Shown here: piece after piece, positions 18,811 through 27,943 of the stretch
Layout of the letters: each line of letters starts with the position of its first letter
Position numbering within the stretch: position 1 is the first letter of the stretch
Origin: Cellulomonas sp. SG140
GTDB taxonomy: Bacteria > Actinomycetota > Actinomycetes > Actinomycetales > Cellulomonadaceae
DNA: 64,000 nt
Reading direction: 5' to 3'
Assembly (NCBI RefSeq): GCF_025770785.1
Contig: NZ_JANZLA010000010.1
Location: 1-64,000, forward strand
Position numbers and translations under genes: made by a program
Notes under the pieces: model-generated
The model's input: the letters and a program-made list of their open reading frames with translations, nothing else
Databases searched by the model: none
Told to the model about the DNA's origin: nothing

Positions 18811-18827
18811 ACCCTCAAGTTGAGGGT
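18811..18827 (-). promoter_or_regulatory. Palindromic element upstream of ftsZ
   Basis: ACCCTCAA and TTGAGGGT are perfect 8-bp arms around one central base, about 87 bp upstream of the ftsZ GTG. The flanks hold further related A/T-rich repeats (CATAACTCTAACCC on the minus strand), unusual in this GC-rich DNA. TAACTC just upstream could be a -10 hexamer. This looks like a promoter-operator region controlling ftsZ. The element is seen; the factor is unknown. Confidence 0.55.
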
Positions 18828-18933
18828 TAGAGTTATGTCAGGTCTGTCGTCAGTGCGTGACGCTAGGTCCGCGCCCCATCCCGATCAACGACCGCGCCGC
18901 GCGTGTCGGCGGGTGATCCGTGACGGGCTCGGC

Positions 18934-20022
18934 TCAGCGGGTGATCGGCAGGCGGGGCGCCGACACGTCGTAGACGTGCGCCCCCTTCGCCGTCGGCGAG
19001 GCCCGGAGCGCGGTGAGGACCGCGATCTTCAGCGCCGTCTCCTGGGAGCTCCCCCAGTCCACCTCGACGCCGTCGCGCAGGTGCATGGTCACGGTGTCCT
19101 GGGTCTGGGCCGCCACGCCGGCGACCTCGGCCAGGAGTGCCGGTGGCAGCTGGCGCAGCACGCCGAGGACCGCCTGCAGCGTGCGCGCGTCACCGGCCGG
19201 CACGTCGACGACGGGCAGCCCGGCAGGCGCCGCATCGGCACGGCCCACCTGGACGCCTTCCTCGTCGAGGAGGGCGAAGCCCGGCGCGGCCGCGCCGACC
19301 GGCGCCTGCTTCTCCGGGACGGCTGCCACGGGCTCGCGCGCGACGAGCTGCACGGTGAGCCCGTGCGGCCAGTCCCGCGTGACGCGAGCCTCCCGGACTC
19401 CGGGCACCTGGAGCAGCCTGTCGCGCAGTGCCACGGTCCCGAGGCGCGGCAGCGGGACGCCGGTGTCCTTCGCGACGACGGCCCGCACCTGGTCGACGGC
19501 CACGACGGTGCCGGCTCCGGCGACGGTCACGTCCGCGGGCCGCAACGCCAGCACCGGGGACCAGAGCAGCAACCAGGCCAGTGCGCCGACGAGCAGGACG
19601 GCAGCCGCCGCGAGGGCGATCTGCCGACGCGCGAGCGTGCGGCGTGCGCGTGCCCGCTCGGCGAAGCGCTGCACCGAGCGCGTGGACACGACGGGCGGAC
19701 GAACCGGGCCCCCGAACCGGCGCACCTGGTAGGTGGTGGCGCTCTGGTACCGGCTCTGAGCAGGTGCGGCGGGTAGCGCGGACGAGCCGTTCGGCGCGGG
19801 GACCGCAGCGGAGCCGGTCGGTGCGTCAGCCTTCTTCGACGGTGCCGCGGCCGCGTGGCCGGCCGTCGGCACGCCCGTCTCAGCGCGCGGTTCGCGGACC
19901 GGTTCGCGGACCGCGTCGCCGACCGGCGGGCGCGCACCCTCGGGTCGTGCAGCGCTCCGTGGCGCCGTTCGACCCGGCGACGGCGGCCGGGTACGGGGAG
20001 CGGGTGGGCGGGACGGGCTCAT
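18934..20022 (-). CDS. ftsQ: Cell division protein FtsQ
   Basis: A 362-residue single-pass membrane protein of the divisome. Residues 1-130 are a long Pro/Ala/Arg-rich cytoplasmic region, typical of actinobacteria. A transmembrane helix lies at about 134-155 (IALAAAAVLLVGALAWLLLW). A POTRA domain follows at about 163-235 (VAVDQVRAVVAKDTGVPLPR, VPGVREARVTRDWPHGLTV), then the FtsQ beta domain. FtsQ scaffolds FtsL/FtsB and links to FtsW/FtsI. Its ATG overlaps the MurG-MurC stop by one base (TGATG), so translation is coupled. Confidence 0.93.
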   Translation of the reverse strand: MSPSRPPAPRTRPPSPGRTAPRSAARPEGARPPVGDAVREPVREPRAETGVPTAGHAAAAPSKKADAPTGSAAVPAPNGSSALPAAPAQSRYQSATTYQVRRFGGPVRPPVVSTRSVQRFAERARARRTLARRQIALAAAAVLLVGALAWLLLWSPVLALRPADVTVAGAGTVVAVDQVRAVVAKDTGVPLPRLGTVALRDRLLQVPGVREARVTRDWPHGLTVQLVAREPVAAVPEKQAPVGAAAPGFALLDEEGVQVGRADAAPAGLPVVDVPAGDARTLQAVLGVLRQLPPALLAEVAGVAAQTQDTVTMHLRDGVEVDWGSSQETALKIAVLTALRASPTAKGAHVYDVSAPRLPITR

Positions 20023-22676
20023 CAGGTCGGCTCCGGCCCGCCCGGGTCCACCCCACCGGCGCCCAGCCGGGCGTGCAGGGCCGCGAGCACCACGGGCGCC
20101 AGCTGCGTCACGTCACCCGCGCCGACGGTGAGCACCAGGTCGCCCGGACGCGCGAGGGACACGACGGCGGACGCCGCCTCGGTCCGGTCCGCGACGAACC
20201 GGCCGCGGCCCGGCGTGGTCATGCGGTCGACGATCAGGGCACCCGTCACGCCGGGCTCGGGATCCTCGCGCGCGGCGTAGACGTCGGTGACCACCACGGC
20301 GTCGGCGAGCTCGAGCGCGTGCGCGAACTCGTCGGCGAACGTCCGTGTGCGGGAGTAGAGGTGCGGCTGGAACAGCACGAGGACCCGGCCGGCGCCGACG
20401 ACCTGACGCGCGGCGCCCAGCAGCGCCGCGATCTCCGTCGGGTGGTGGGCGTAGTCGTCGACCACGCGCACCCCGCCTGCGGTCCCCCGGTCCTCGAACC
20501 GCCGTCCCGTGCCCCGGAAGGCAGCCAGCGCCTCTGCGGCCGCCGTCGCGTCGAGGCCGAGACGGCGCAGCACCGCCCACGCAGCGGCGGCGTTCAGGCC
20601 GTTGTGCGCGCCGGGGACGGCGAGCTGCACCACGACCCGCTCGGCGCCCGCGGTCAGCTCGGTCTCCCAGCCGTCTGCCGTCGCGCGGGTCGGGCCGACG
20701 TGCACGTCCGACCCGGCCGAGCGGCCGTAGGTGACCAACTGGACCCCACGGGCGGCGAGCCGGTCCGCCACGGTCCGCACCAGACGGGCCGCGCCGGGGT
20801 CGTCCGAGCACGCCACGAGCTGGCCACCGGGACGGATCCGGTCCGCGAACGCCGCGAAGGCGGCCTCGAACGCCTCCCTGGTCCCGTAGTGGTCGAGATG
20901 GTCCGGTTCGACGTTGGTCACCACGGAGACGAGAGGCCGGTAGGCGAGGAACGACCCGTCGGACTCGTCCGCCTCGGCGACGAACGGTCCGTCGCCGTGC
21001 CGTCCACCACCGACCGGTCCGTCCGCGGTCAGCACCGTGCCGCCGATGGCGAACGACGGGTCCGCCCCGGCGTGCATCAGGGCGGTCGCCACCATCGCGG
21101 AGGTGGTCGTCTTGCCGTGCGCACCCGCCACGGCGACGGAGTCCCGACCGGCCATCAGGGCGGCCAGCGCCTGGGAGCGGTGCAGGACGCGCAGACCGGC
21201 CGCACGCGCGGCCGCCAGCTCAGGGTTGGTCTCCCGTACCGCGGAGGAGACCACCACGGTGTCGACGTCCCGGACCGCCGACGCATCGTGCCCGACGTGC
21301 ACGCGAACGCCGGCCTCGCGCAGGCCGGGCAGCGCAGGACCGTCCTGGGCGTCGGAGCCCGAGACGTCCAGGCCGCGGGCGGCCAGCAGCGCCGCGACGG
21401 CGGACATGCCCGCACCACCGACGCCGATCAGGTGCACCCGGCCGAGGGAGTCGACGGAGGGCACCTCGTCGCCCTGCTCCTCAGGACCGGTGGGGTCGGG
21501 CTCGCCGGACTCCGACGCCTCGGACGGCGACGCCGGCGGTGCGGCGGGCGGCAGCTGGTCGAGCACCAGCTGGGCCACCCGCTGCGCCGCGTCGCGGACG
21601 CCCACCGATGCGGCCGCCCGCGCCATCTGCGCCCGCTGCCGTGCCGCGCCCGCTCCGACCAGCAGCGGCAGCACGTGGGCGCGCAGCCATGAGGCGTCCA
21701 GCGCCGTGTCGTCCACCAGGAGGCCACCGCCGGCGGCGACGACCGAGGCGGCGTTCAGGCGCTGCTCCCCGTTGCCGACCGGCAGCGGCACGTACACCGC
21801 CGGGATGCCGAGGGCAGCGAGCTCGCACACGGTGCCCGCGCCCGCGCGGCCGACCACCAGGTCCGCCACCGCGAGCGCCAGCTCCATCCGGGACAGGTAC
21901 TCCAGCACGTGGTAGCGCTCCGCGCCGGGCAGGTCCTCCGTGGCCCGGCGGACGGGGTCGGCCTTGCCGCGGCCGGTGAGGTGCAGCACCTGCACGCCGG
22001 ATCCGAGCAGGTCGCTCGCCGCCGCCGAGACCGCCCGGTTGATGCTGAGCGCACCGAGCGACCCACCGGTGACCAGGAACGTCGGCAGGTCGGGGTCGAG
22101 GCCCAGGTCGGCGGCCGCCCGACGACGCGCGCCCGCGGGGTCGCTCGCGCGCTCCTCCAGGAGCGCTGCGACGGCAGCGCGCAGCGGCAGACCCGTCACC
22201 TGGGCGTGCGGCAGCACGGTTCCCGGGAACGTCACCGCGACCGCACGCGCCCAGCGGGCTCCGAGCCGGTTCGCCAGGCCCGGACGAGCGTTCTGCTCGT
22301 GCACCACGACGGGCAGCCCGCGGTGGCGCGCTGCGAGGTACGCCGGGGTGGAGACGTAGCCGCCGAAGCCCACGACGACCTGCGCCCCGGCGTCCTCCAG
22401 GGCGGACGTGGCGGCTCCGACCGCGGCGCGCAGCCGCGCCGGCAGGTGCAGCAGCGCCCCGCTCGGACGCCGCGGCAGCGGGACACGGGGGACGATCGCG
22501 AGCGGCAGGCCGTAGGCGGGGACCAGGTCCGACTCGAGGCCCTCCCGGGTGCCGAGCACGGTGATCCGGATCCCAGGACGCGCTGCGCGCAGCGCGTCGG
22601 CGACCGCCAGCAGCGGGTTCACGTGGCCCGCCGTGCCACCACCGGCGAGCAGGACGGAGCCCGGGTCGTCAGCCAC
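20022..22676 (-). CDS. murG-murC: MurG-MurC fusion: lipid II GlcNAc transferase plus UDP-MurNAc-L-alanine ligase
   Basis: One uninterrupted frame of 884 codons. Residues about 1-375 are MurG (GGGTAGHVNPLLAVADAL at 12-29, VGFGGYVSTPAYLAA, VVHEQNARPGLANR, GGSLGALSIN, GRAGAGTVCELAALG), which adds GlcNAc to lipid I. Residues about 376-404 are an acidic Pro/Ser/Glu linker. Residues about 405-884 are MurC (HLIGVGGAGMSAVAALL, P-loop AGAHGKTTTSAM with Lys522, EADESDGSFL, NVEPDHLDHYG, DDYAHHPTEI), which joins L-Ala to UDP-MurNAc. I checked the linker codon by codon and there is no stop. An internal GTG (21464, codon 405) sits where MurC normally starts, with GAGGAG about 12 nt before it, so free MurC might also be made. 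The GTG start overlaps ftsW by 8 nt. Confidence 0.93.
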   Translation of the reverse strand: MADDPGSVLLAGGGTAGHVNPLLAVADALRAARPGIRITVLGTREGLESDLVPAYGLPLAIVPRVPLPRRPSGALLHLPARLRAAVGAATSALEDAGAQVVVGFGGYVSTPAYLAARHRGLPVVVHEQNARPGLANRLGARWARAVAVTFPGTVLPHAQVTGLPLRAAVAALLEERASDPAGARRRAAADLGLDPDLPTFLVTGGSLGALSINRAVSAAASDLLGSGVQVLHLTGRGKADPVRRATEDLPGAERYHVLEYLSRMELALAVADLVVGRAGAGTVCELAALGIPAVYVPLPVGNGEQRLNAASVVAAGGGLLVDDTALDASWLRAHVLPLLVGAGAARQRAQMARAAASVGVRDAAQRVAQLVLDQLPPAAPPASPSEASESGEPDPTGPEEQGDEVPSVDSLGRVHLIGVGGAGMSAVAALLAARGLDVSGSDAQDGPALPGLREAGVRVHVGHDASAVRDVDTVVVSSAVRETNPELAAARAAGLRVLHRSQALAALMAGRDSVAVAGAHGKTTTSAMVATALMHAGADPSFAIGGTVLTADGPVGGGRHGDGPFVAEADESDGSFLAYRPLVSVVTNVEPDHLDHYGTREAFEAAFAAFADRIRPGGQLVACSDDPGAARLVRTVADRLAARGVQLVTYGRSAGSDVHVGPTRATADGWETELTAGAERVVVQLAVPGAHNGLNAAAAWAVLRRLGLDATAAAEALAAFRGTGRRFEDRGTAGGVRVVDDYAHHPTEIAALLGAARQVVGAGRVLVLFQPHLYSRTRTFADEFAHALELADAVVVTDVYAAREDPEPGVTGALIVDRMTTPGRGRFVADRTEAASAVVSLARPGDLVLTVGAGDVTQLAPVVLAALHARLGAGGVDPGGPEPT

Positions 22677-23916
22677 GCGCGCGCCCCAGGACGGCCAGCG
22701 ACCGGCGCACCACCGACGGTCGGGCCGCGAGCGCCTCGGCGGCACCCGGTTCGGATCGGGCGAACGCCAGCACCACACCGATCGCGGCCATCGTCATGAT
22801 CAGGGCTGAACCTCCGGCGGAGACGAGCGGCAGCGGGACGCCGATGACGGGCAGCAGACCGATCACCACGGCGATGTTGATCATCGCCTGGCCGACGATC
22901 CAGCACAGGATCGCGCCCGTGGTGATGCGGGCCATGGGGTCGGGGTGCCGCCGGATGACGCGAACCATCGCGAAGGCGAGCAGCGCGAACAGGGCGAGCA
23001 CCAGCAGGGTGCCGATCAGGCCGAGCTCCTCGCCGATGATCGCGAAGATGAAGTCGTTGTGGGCGGCCGGCAGGTACGACCACTTCTCGCGGCTCTCCCC
23101 CAGGCCGAGGCCGCCCCAGCCGCCGCTCGCGAGCCCCCAGCCGCCGTGCAGCGTCTGGTAGCACTCGTTCTGCACGTCGCAGCTGCCGGACAGCCAGGAG
23201 CGGATGCGGCCGACGCGGTTGTGGCCGAGGGTCACCAGCGGGATGACCGCCGCGACGCCGCCGACGACCAGCGCCACTAGGTACCGCCGCGGCACCGCGG
23301 CTATCCACATCGCGCCGAACAGCAGGAGCAGCAGCACCATCGCGGTGCCCAGGTCCTGGCCGAGCAGCACGGTGCCGATCGGGATGACGCCCCCGATCGG
23401 GATGACCGGGACCAGGGCGTGCTGCCAGCGGTGCAGCAGCGGCAGCTTGCGTGCGAGCACCGCGCCGAGCCACAGGGCGAGCGCCAGCTTCAGCGCCTCG
23501 GACGGCTGACCGGAGAAACCGGGAAGGCACACCCAGTTCTGGTTGCCGCCCGCCCCGCAGCCGAGGCCGGGCACGAACACCATCAGCTGGAACACGACGC
23601 CGGCGCCGAGCGCCGGCCAGGCCAGCTTGCGCAGCACCCGCACGGGCAGCCGCGACGCGATCAGCATGAGCGGCAGGCCGATCAGCGCGAACTTGGTCTG
23701 GTCCAGGAAGACGGCGTACGCCGAGTTGCCCTTCTGCAGGGACTCGACGCTGGAGCTCGACAGCACCATCACCAGGCCGATGACGAGCAGCAGGGCCGAC
23801 GACCCCGCCAGCACGTAGTAGCTGGTGACGGCGCTGTTCCAGTGCCCGAGCGCGGAACGGCGCCGCGCCGGGTCCGCCGCGACGGCGTCCGGCTGGGCGG
23901 AGACCACGGGGTTCAC
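22669..23916 (-). CDS. ftsW: Lipid II polymerase FtsW
   Basis: A 415-residue SEDS-family membrane protein that polymerises lipid II at the septum with FtsI. About ten hydrophobic helices are visible. Family motifs include GAGGNQNWVCLPGFSGQPSE (the loop before TM7), KLALALWLG, LGQDLGTAMVLL, a loop with two cysteines (GSCDVQNECYQTL), AAHNDFIFAIIGEELG and LPLVSAGGSALI. The GTG start overlaps the murD TGA by 4 nt and the gene's end overlaps murG, so all three are coupled. Confidence 0.96.
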   Translation of the reverse strand: MNPVVSAQPDAVAADPARRRSALGHWNSAVTSYYVLAGSSALLLVIGLVMVLSSSSVESLQKGNSAYAVFLDQTKFALIGLPLMLIASRLPVRVLRKLAWPALGAGVVFQLMVFVPGLGCGAGGNQNWVCLPGFSGQPSEALKLALALWLGAVLARKLPLLHRWQHALVPVIPIGGVIPIGTVLLGQDLGTAMVLLLLLFGAMWIAAVPRRYLVALVVGGVAAVIPLVTLGHNRVGRIRSWLSGSCDVQNECYQTLHGGWGLASGGWGGLGLGESREKWSYLPAAHNDFIFAIIGEELGLIGTLLVLALFALLAFAMVRVIRRHPDPMARITTGAILCWIVGQAMINIAVVIGLLPVIGVPLPLVSAGGSALIMTMAAIGVVLAFARSEPGAAEALAARPSVVRRSLAVLGRARG

Positions 23917-25418
23917 GACTGCCCGGACAGGCCCCGGACGGCGGCAGCGAAGGCGTCGCCGCGCTCCGCGTAGGACGTGAACTGGTCCATGGACGCGCAC
24001 GCGGGGGCGAGCAGCACGTTCACCTGGGTGCCGGCGGGCGCCTGGGCGGCGAGCCGCTCGGCGGTCTGCACGGCACGGGTCATCACCGGTTCAGTGTCAC
24101 CGGCGACCACCTCGACCACCGGGACCTGCGGCGCGTGTCGGGCCAGGGCGTCCCGCAGCGGTGCACGGTCGACGCCGATCAGCACGACGGCGCGGAGCCG
24201 GTCGCGGCGCTGCTGCACGAGCTCGTCGAACGTGGCGCCCTTCGCGAGGCCGCCGGCGATCCACACCACGCTCTCCTCGCCGAACGCCGCGAGCGAGGCG
24301 GCGGCGGCGTGCGCGTTCGTCGCCTTCGAGTCGTCGATCCAGGCCACGGAGCCGCGCTGCGCGACCGTCACGATGCGGTGCGCCCCCGGTGCGAAGGCGC
24401 GCAGGCCGTCGCGGACGTCGACCGGCGCGACGCCGTGGGCGAGGGCCAGCGCGGCGGCCGCCAGGGCGTTGGACACCACGTGCGGCGGCACCTGCCCGTC
24501 CGGGCCGGCCAGCTGGGCGAGGTCGTCCAGGGTCGCCAGCTCCTGCGCGTGCGTGTGCCGCAGCCTGGCGAATCCCCGGTCGACCAGCACGTCCTCCACC
24601 ACGCCGACCTGACCGACCGACGGCACGCCGAGCGTGAACCCGACGGCGACGGCACCGTCGACCACGTCGGCCTCCTCGACCAGACGCCGCGTCACCGGAT
24701 CGGCCGCCGAGTACACGCAGGCCCGCTCCACCCCGTCGAACACGCGGCCCTTGTCCGCCGCGTACGCCGCCATGGAGCCGTGCCAGTCGAGGTGGTCCGC
24801 CGCGACGTTGAGCACGGCCGCCGCCTGCGCCGCCATGCTGCTGGTGAAGTGCAGCTGGAAGCTGGACAGCTCGACGGCCAGCACGTCGTTGGCAGGGTCG
24901 GTCGCGGCGAGCACCAGCGGGTTGCCGACGTTGCCGGCGGACACCGCGTGCTCACCGGCGGCCCGCAGGATCGACTCCAGCATCCCGACCGTGGTCGTCT
25001 TCCCGTTGGTGCCCGTGACGGCCAGCCAGGGCGCGGGGCCCGCGCCGCCGGCACGGTCGACCCGGACCCGCCAGGCCAGCTCGACCTCGCTCCACACCGG
25101 TACGCCGCGCTCGACGGCAGCCGCGAGCAGGGGGTGCCGCGGCGGCAGGCCCGGCGACGTGACGACGAGGTCGAGCTCCGCGAGGCCGTCGCGCGACAGG
25201 AAGTCGTCCGCGTCGTGCTCGTCCGCGGCACCGGCGCGGTCGTCGAACGTCCGGACCTGCGCCCCGAGCCGCTCCAGCACCTGCACGGAGGCGCGCCCCG
25301 ACAGTCCCAGCCCCGCCACCAGCACCCGCGCACCGGCCAACGTGACGTCCGGCGTGCCCGGCGACGCCGCCCTCGGACCGTCCACGCCGTCCGCCGAGCC
25401 GTCCACCGACGTCCGCAC
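23913..25418 (-). CDS. murD: UDP-N-acetylmuramoyl-L-alanine:D-glutamate ligase
   Basis: A 501-residue Mur ligase that adds D-Glu to UDP-MurNAc-L-Ala. It has a Rossmann-like N-terminal domain (VLVAGLGLSGRASVQVLERLG), P-loop [10 protein letters not shown] (134-143), the central-domain motifs VELSSFQLHF and NVAADHLDWHG, and the C-terminal domain (DDSKATNAHAAAASL, WIAGGLAKGATF). It is longer than E. coli MurD (about 438) by an N-terminal extension of about 28 residues and some loops. The GTG start directly abuts the mraY stop with no gap. Confidence 0.96.
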   Translation of the reverse strand: MRTSVDGSADGVDGPRAASPGTPDVTLAGARVLVAGLGLSGRASVQVLERLGAQVRTFDDRAGAADEHDADDFLSRDGLAELDLVVTSPGLPPRHPLLAAAVERGVPVWSEVELAWRVRVDRAGGAGPAPWLAVTGTNGKTTTVGMLESILRAAGEHAVSAGNVGNPLVLAATDPANDVLAVELSSFQLHFTSSMAAQAAAVLNVAADHLDWHGSMAAYAADKGRVFDGVERACVYSAADPVTRRLVEEADVVDGAVAVGFTLGVPSVGQVGVVEDVLVDRGFARLRHTHAQELATLDDLAQLAGPDGQVPPHVVSNALAAAALALAHGVAPVDVRDGLRAFAPGAHRIVTVAQRGSVAWIDDSKATNAHAAAASLAAFGEESVVWIAGGLAKGATFDELVQQRRDRLRAVVLIGVDRAPLRDALARHAPQVPVVEVVAGDTEPVMTRAVQTAERLAAQAPAGTQVNVLLAPACASMDQFTSYAERGDAFAAAVRGLSGQS

Positions 25419-26501
25419 CTACCCCGCCACCCATTCCCCGTAGAACAACCCCACGCCGAGAGCCACGAACAGCCCGGCGATGATCCAGAACCGGATCACG
25501 ATCGTCACCTCGCCCCACCCCGACAGCTCGAAGTGGTGGTGCAGCGGCGCCATCTTCAGCACCCGTCTGCCGGTCGCCTTGAAGAAGCCGATCTGGATCA
25601 CGTCCGACATCACGATGACGACGAACATCCCTCCCAGGATCGCCGCGAGGATCTCGGTGCGCGTGAGGATCGAGAACCCCGCCAACGCACCCCCGAGCGC
25701 GAGGGAGCCGGTGTCGCCCATGAAGATCTGCGCCGGGCTGGCGTTCCACCACAGGAAGCCGAACAGCGCCCCGGTGATCGCGGCGGCGACCACGGCGAGC
25801 GCCAGCGGGTCCCGGGTCTCGTAGCAGCGCGGGCCCACCGACCCGAGGATCTGGCAGGACTGCTTGAACTGCCAGACGCCGACGACCACGTAGGCGCCGA
25901 ACACGATCAGCGAGACGCCGGTCGCGAGGCCGTCGAGGCCGTCGGTCAGGTTCACCGCGTTGGACCAGGCCGTGATCAGGAAGTTCGCCCAGACGACGAA
26001 CAGGACCAGGCCGATCGCCGCGCCGGCGAACGCCAGGTTGAGGTCCGTGTCCCGCACGAACGAGATGTGCGTCGAGGCCGGGGTGCGGAACCGCGCGTTG
26101 GGGAACTGCAGCGCCGCGACCGCGAAGGTGATGCCGACCACCCCTTGGCCGGCGATCTTCGCCGCCGGTGACAGCCCGAGACTGCGCTGCCGGGAGATCT
26201 TGATGAAGTCGTCGAGGAACCCGACGACGCCGAGCCCCGCCATGAGGAACAGCACGAGGATCGCCGACGCCGACGGCGCCGTCCCCGTGAGCAGCAGACC
26301 GGCCAGCCAGCCCACGATCGTCGCGACGATGATGACGACGCCGCCCATCGTCGGGGTGCCGCGCTTGGTGAAGTGCGCGGTGGGACCGTCCTGGCGGATG
26401 AACTGCCCGTAGCGGCGCCGCACCAGGAACCGGATCAGCAGCGGCGTGCCGAGCAGCGCGGCGACCATGGAGACGCCGCCGGAGATCAGGACCGCCTTCA
26501 C
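25419..26501 (-). CDS. mraY: Phospho-MurNAc-pentapeptide translocase
   Basis: A 360-residue integral membrane enzyme that makes lipid I from UDP-MurNAc-pentapeptide and undecaprenyl phosphate. About ten transmembrane helices. Active-site motifs are [51 protein letters not shown] and MAPLHHHFE, which supply the Mg-binding aspartates and uridine-binding residues. The GTG start overlaps the murF TGA by 4 nt. Confidence 0.97.
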   Translation of the reverse strand: MKAVLISGGVSMVAALLGTPLLIRFLVRRRYGQFIRQDGPTAHFTKRGTPTMGGVVIIVATIVGWLAGLLLTGTAPSASAILVLFLMAGLGVVGFLDDFIKISRQRSLGLSPAAKIAGQGVVGITFAVAALQFPNARFRTPASTHISFVRDTDLNLAFAGAAIGLVLFVVWANFLITAWSNAVNLTDGLDGLATGVSLIVFGAYVVVGVWQFKQSCQILGSVGPRCYETRDPLALAVVAAAITGALFGFLWWNASPAQIFMGDTGSLALGGALAGFSILTRTEILAAILGGMFVVIVMSDVIQIGFFKATGRRVLKMAPLHHHFELSGWGEVTIVIRFWIIAGLFVALGVGLFYGEWVAG

Positions 26502-27943
26502 TCGCCCGCTCCGACCAGCCGGTCGCCGAGCTGCCAGAGCCCGGAGCCGTACGAGGACTTGACCAGCACGACGTCGCCGGCGCGCAGCTCCTGCGCGAGG
26601 AACTGCTCCGCGGCGTCGATGTCGTCCGCCAGCACCACCTCGTCGCCCCACGAGCCCTCGTGGTTCGCGCCGTCGCGGATCGCCCGGGCACCGTCTCCGA
26701 CCACCACGGTCAGTCCGATGTTGAGCCGGACGACGAGCCGGCCGATCGCGTCGTGGGCCTGACGCGCCTCGGCACCGAGCTCGAGCATCTCGCCGAGGAC
26801 GGCGACCGAGCGGCGGTCCCGGCCGGCGAGCTGGGCGAGGGCCTTCAGCGCGGCGCGCATCGAGTCCGGGTTGGCGTTGTAGGAGTCGTCGACCACGGTG
26901 ACGCCGTCCGGACGGTCCACCACGTGCATCCGGTGGGGGCTCAGGGCGTCCGCGGACGACAGCCCGGCGGCCACGTCGGCCAGCTCGAGGCCGCCGACCA
27001 GCCCGGTGGCGGCCGCGGCCAGCGCGTTGTGCACGTGGTGCTCCCCTACCAGCCGCAGTCGCACCGACGCCGACCGCGGGGCGTGCGGGGTGCGACCGTC
27101 GACCAGCGTGAACGCCGCGCGCCCGCGCTGGTCGAGCGTCACGTCGGTGGCGCGCACCTGCGCGGCCGGCGACGTGCCGAAGGTCACCACCGGTCCGGGG
27201 GCGAGCTCCGCCATCGCCATCACCCGATGGTCGTCGGCGTTCAGCACCGCGACGCCGTCGGACCGCAGACCGCGGACCAGCTCCGACTTCGCCCTGGCCG
27301 TCGCCTCGACCCCACCGAACTCGCCGAGGTGGGCCGCGCCGACGACCAGCACGACGGAGACGTCCGGCGGCGCGATCTGGGTGAGGTACTCGATGTGGCC
27401 GATGCCGGACGCGCCCATCTCGAGCACCAGGTGCGTCGTCGCCTCGTCGGCACGCAGCACCGTCAGGGGCAGGCCGATCTCGTTGTTGAACGAGCGCACG
27501 GGCGCGACCGTCGGCCCGTCGGCCGCGAACAGCTGCGCCAGCAGGTCCTTCGTCGTCGTCTTGCCGACCGACCCGGTCACGGCCACGACCTGCAGCGCCG
27601 CACCACCGGGCTCGGCCGCGGCCTCGCGGAGCCGAGCGAGCACCTCGCGGGCGAGGGCGCCGAGCGCCACCGTCACGTCGTCCACCAGCACGGCCGGCAG
27701 GGTTCCCCCTGCCGGGCGCGGCACTTCGTGCGCCGCGAGCACCAGCACCGCGCCCGCCTCCACCGCGCGCGCCGCGAAGGTGTGACCGTCCACGTGCTCG
27801 CCGGGCAGCGCGACGAAGAGCGCACCGGGGATCACCTCGCGCGAGTCCGACACCACCGGACCGCTCACCACGGTCCCCGGGTGCACCCCGGACAGCACGC
27901 CTCCCGTCGCGGCCGCGACCTCGGCCGCCGTGAGGGCGATCAC
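26498..27943 (-). CDS. murF: UDP-MurNAc-tripeptide:D-alanyl-D-alanine ligase
   Basis: A 481-residue Mur ligase that adds the D-Ala-D-Ala dipeptide. It has the N-terminal substrate domain ([20 protein letters not shown]), P-loop [10 protein letters not shown] (122-131), the motif [12 protein letters not shown] typical of Mur[27 protein letters not shown] and the C-terminal [18 protein letters not shown]. Length is usual for the family. The GTG overlaps the murE TGA by 4 nt. Confidence 0.97.
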   Translation of the reverse strand: MIALTAAEVAAATGGVLSGVHPGTVVSGPVVSDSREVIPGALFVALPGEHVDGHTFAARAVEAGAVLVLAAHEVPRPAGGTLPAVLVDDVTVALGALAREVLARLREAAAEPGGAALQVVAVTGSVGKTTTKDLLAQLFAADGPTVAPVRSFNNEIGLPLTVLRADEATTHLVLEMGASGIGHIEYLTQIAPPDVSVVLVVGAAHLGEFGGVEATARAKSELVRGLRSDGVAVLNADDHRVMAMAELAPGPVVTFGTSPAAQVRATDVTLDQRGRAAFTLVDGRTPHAPRSASVRLRLVGEHHVHNALAAAATGLVGGLELADVAAGLSSADALSPHRMHVVDRPDGVTVVDDSYNANPDSMRAALKALAQLAGRDRRSVAVLGEMLELGAEARQAHDAIGRLVVRLNIGLTVVVGDGARAIRDGANHEGSWGDEVVLADDIDAAEQFLAQELRAGDVVLVKSSYGSGLWQLGDRLVGAGE

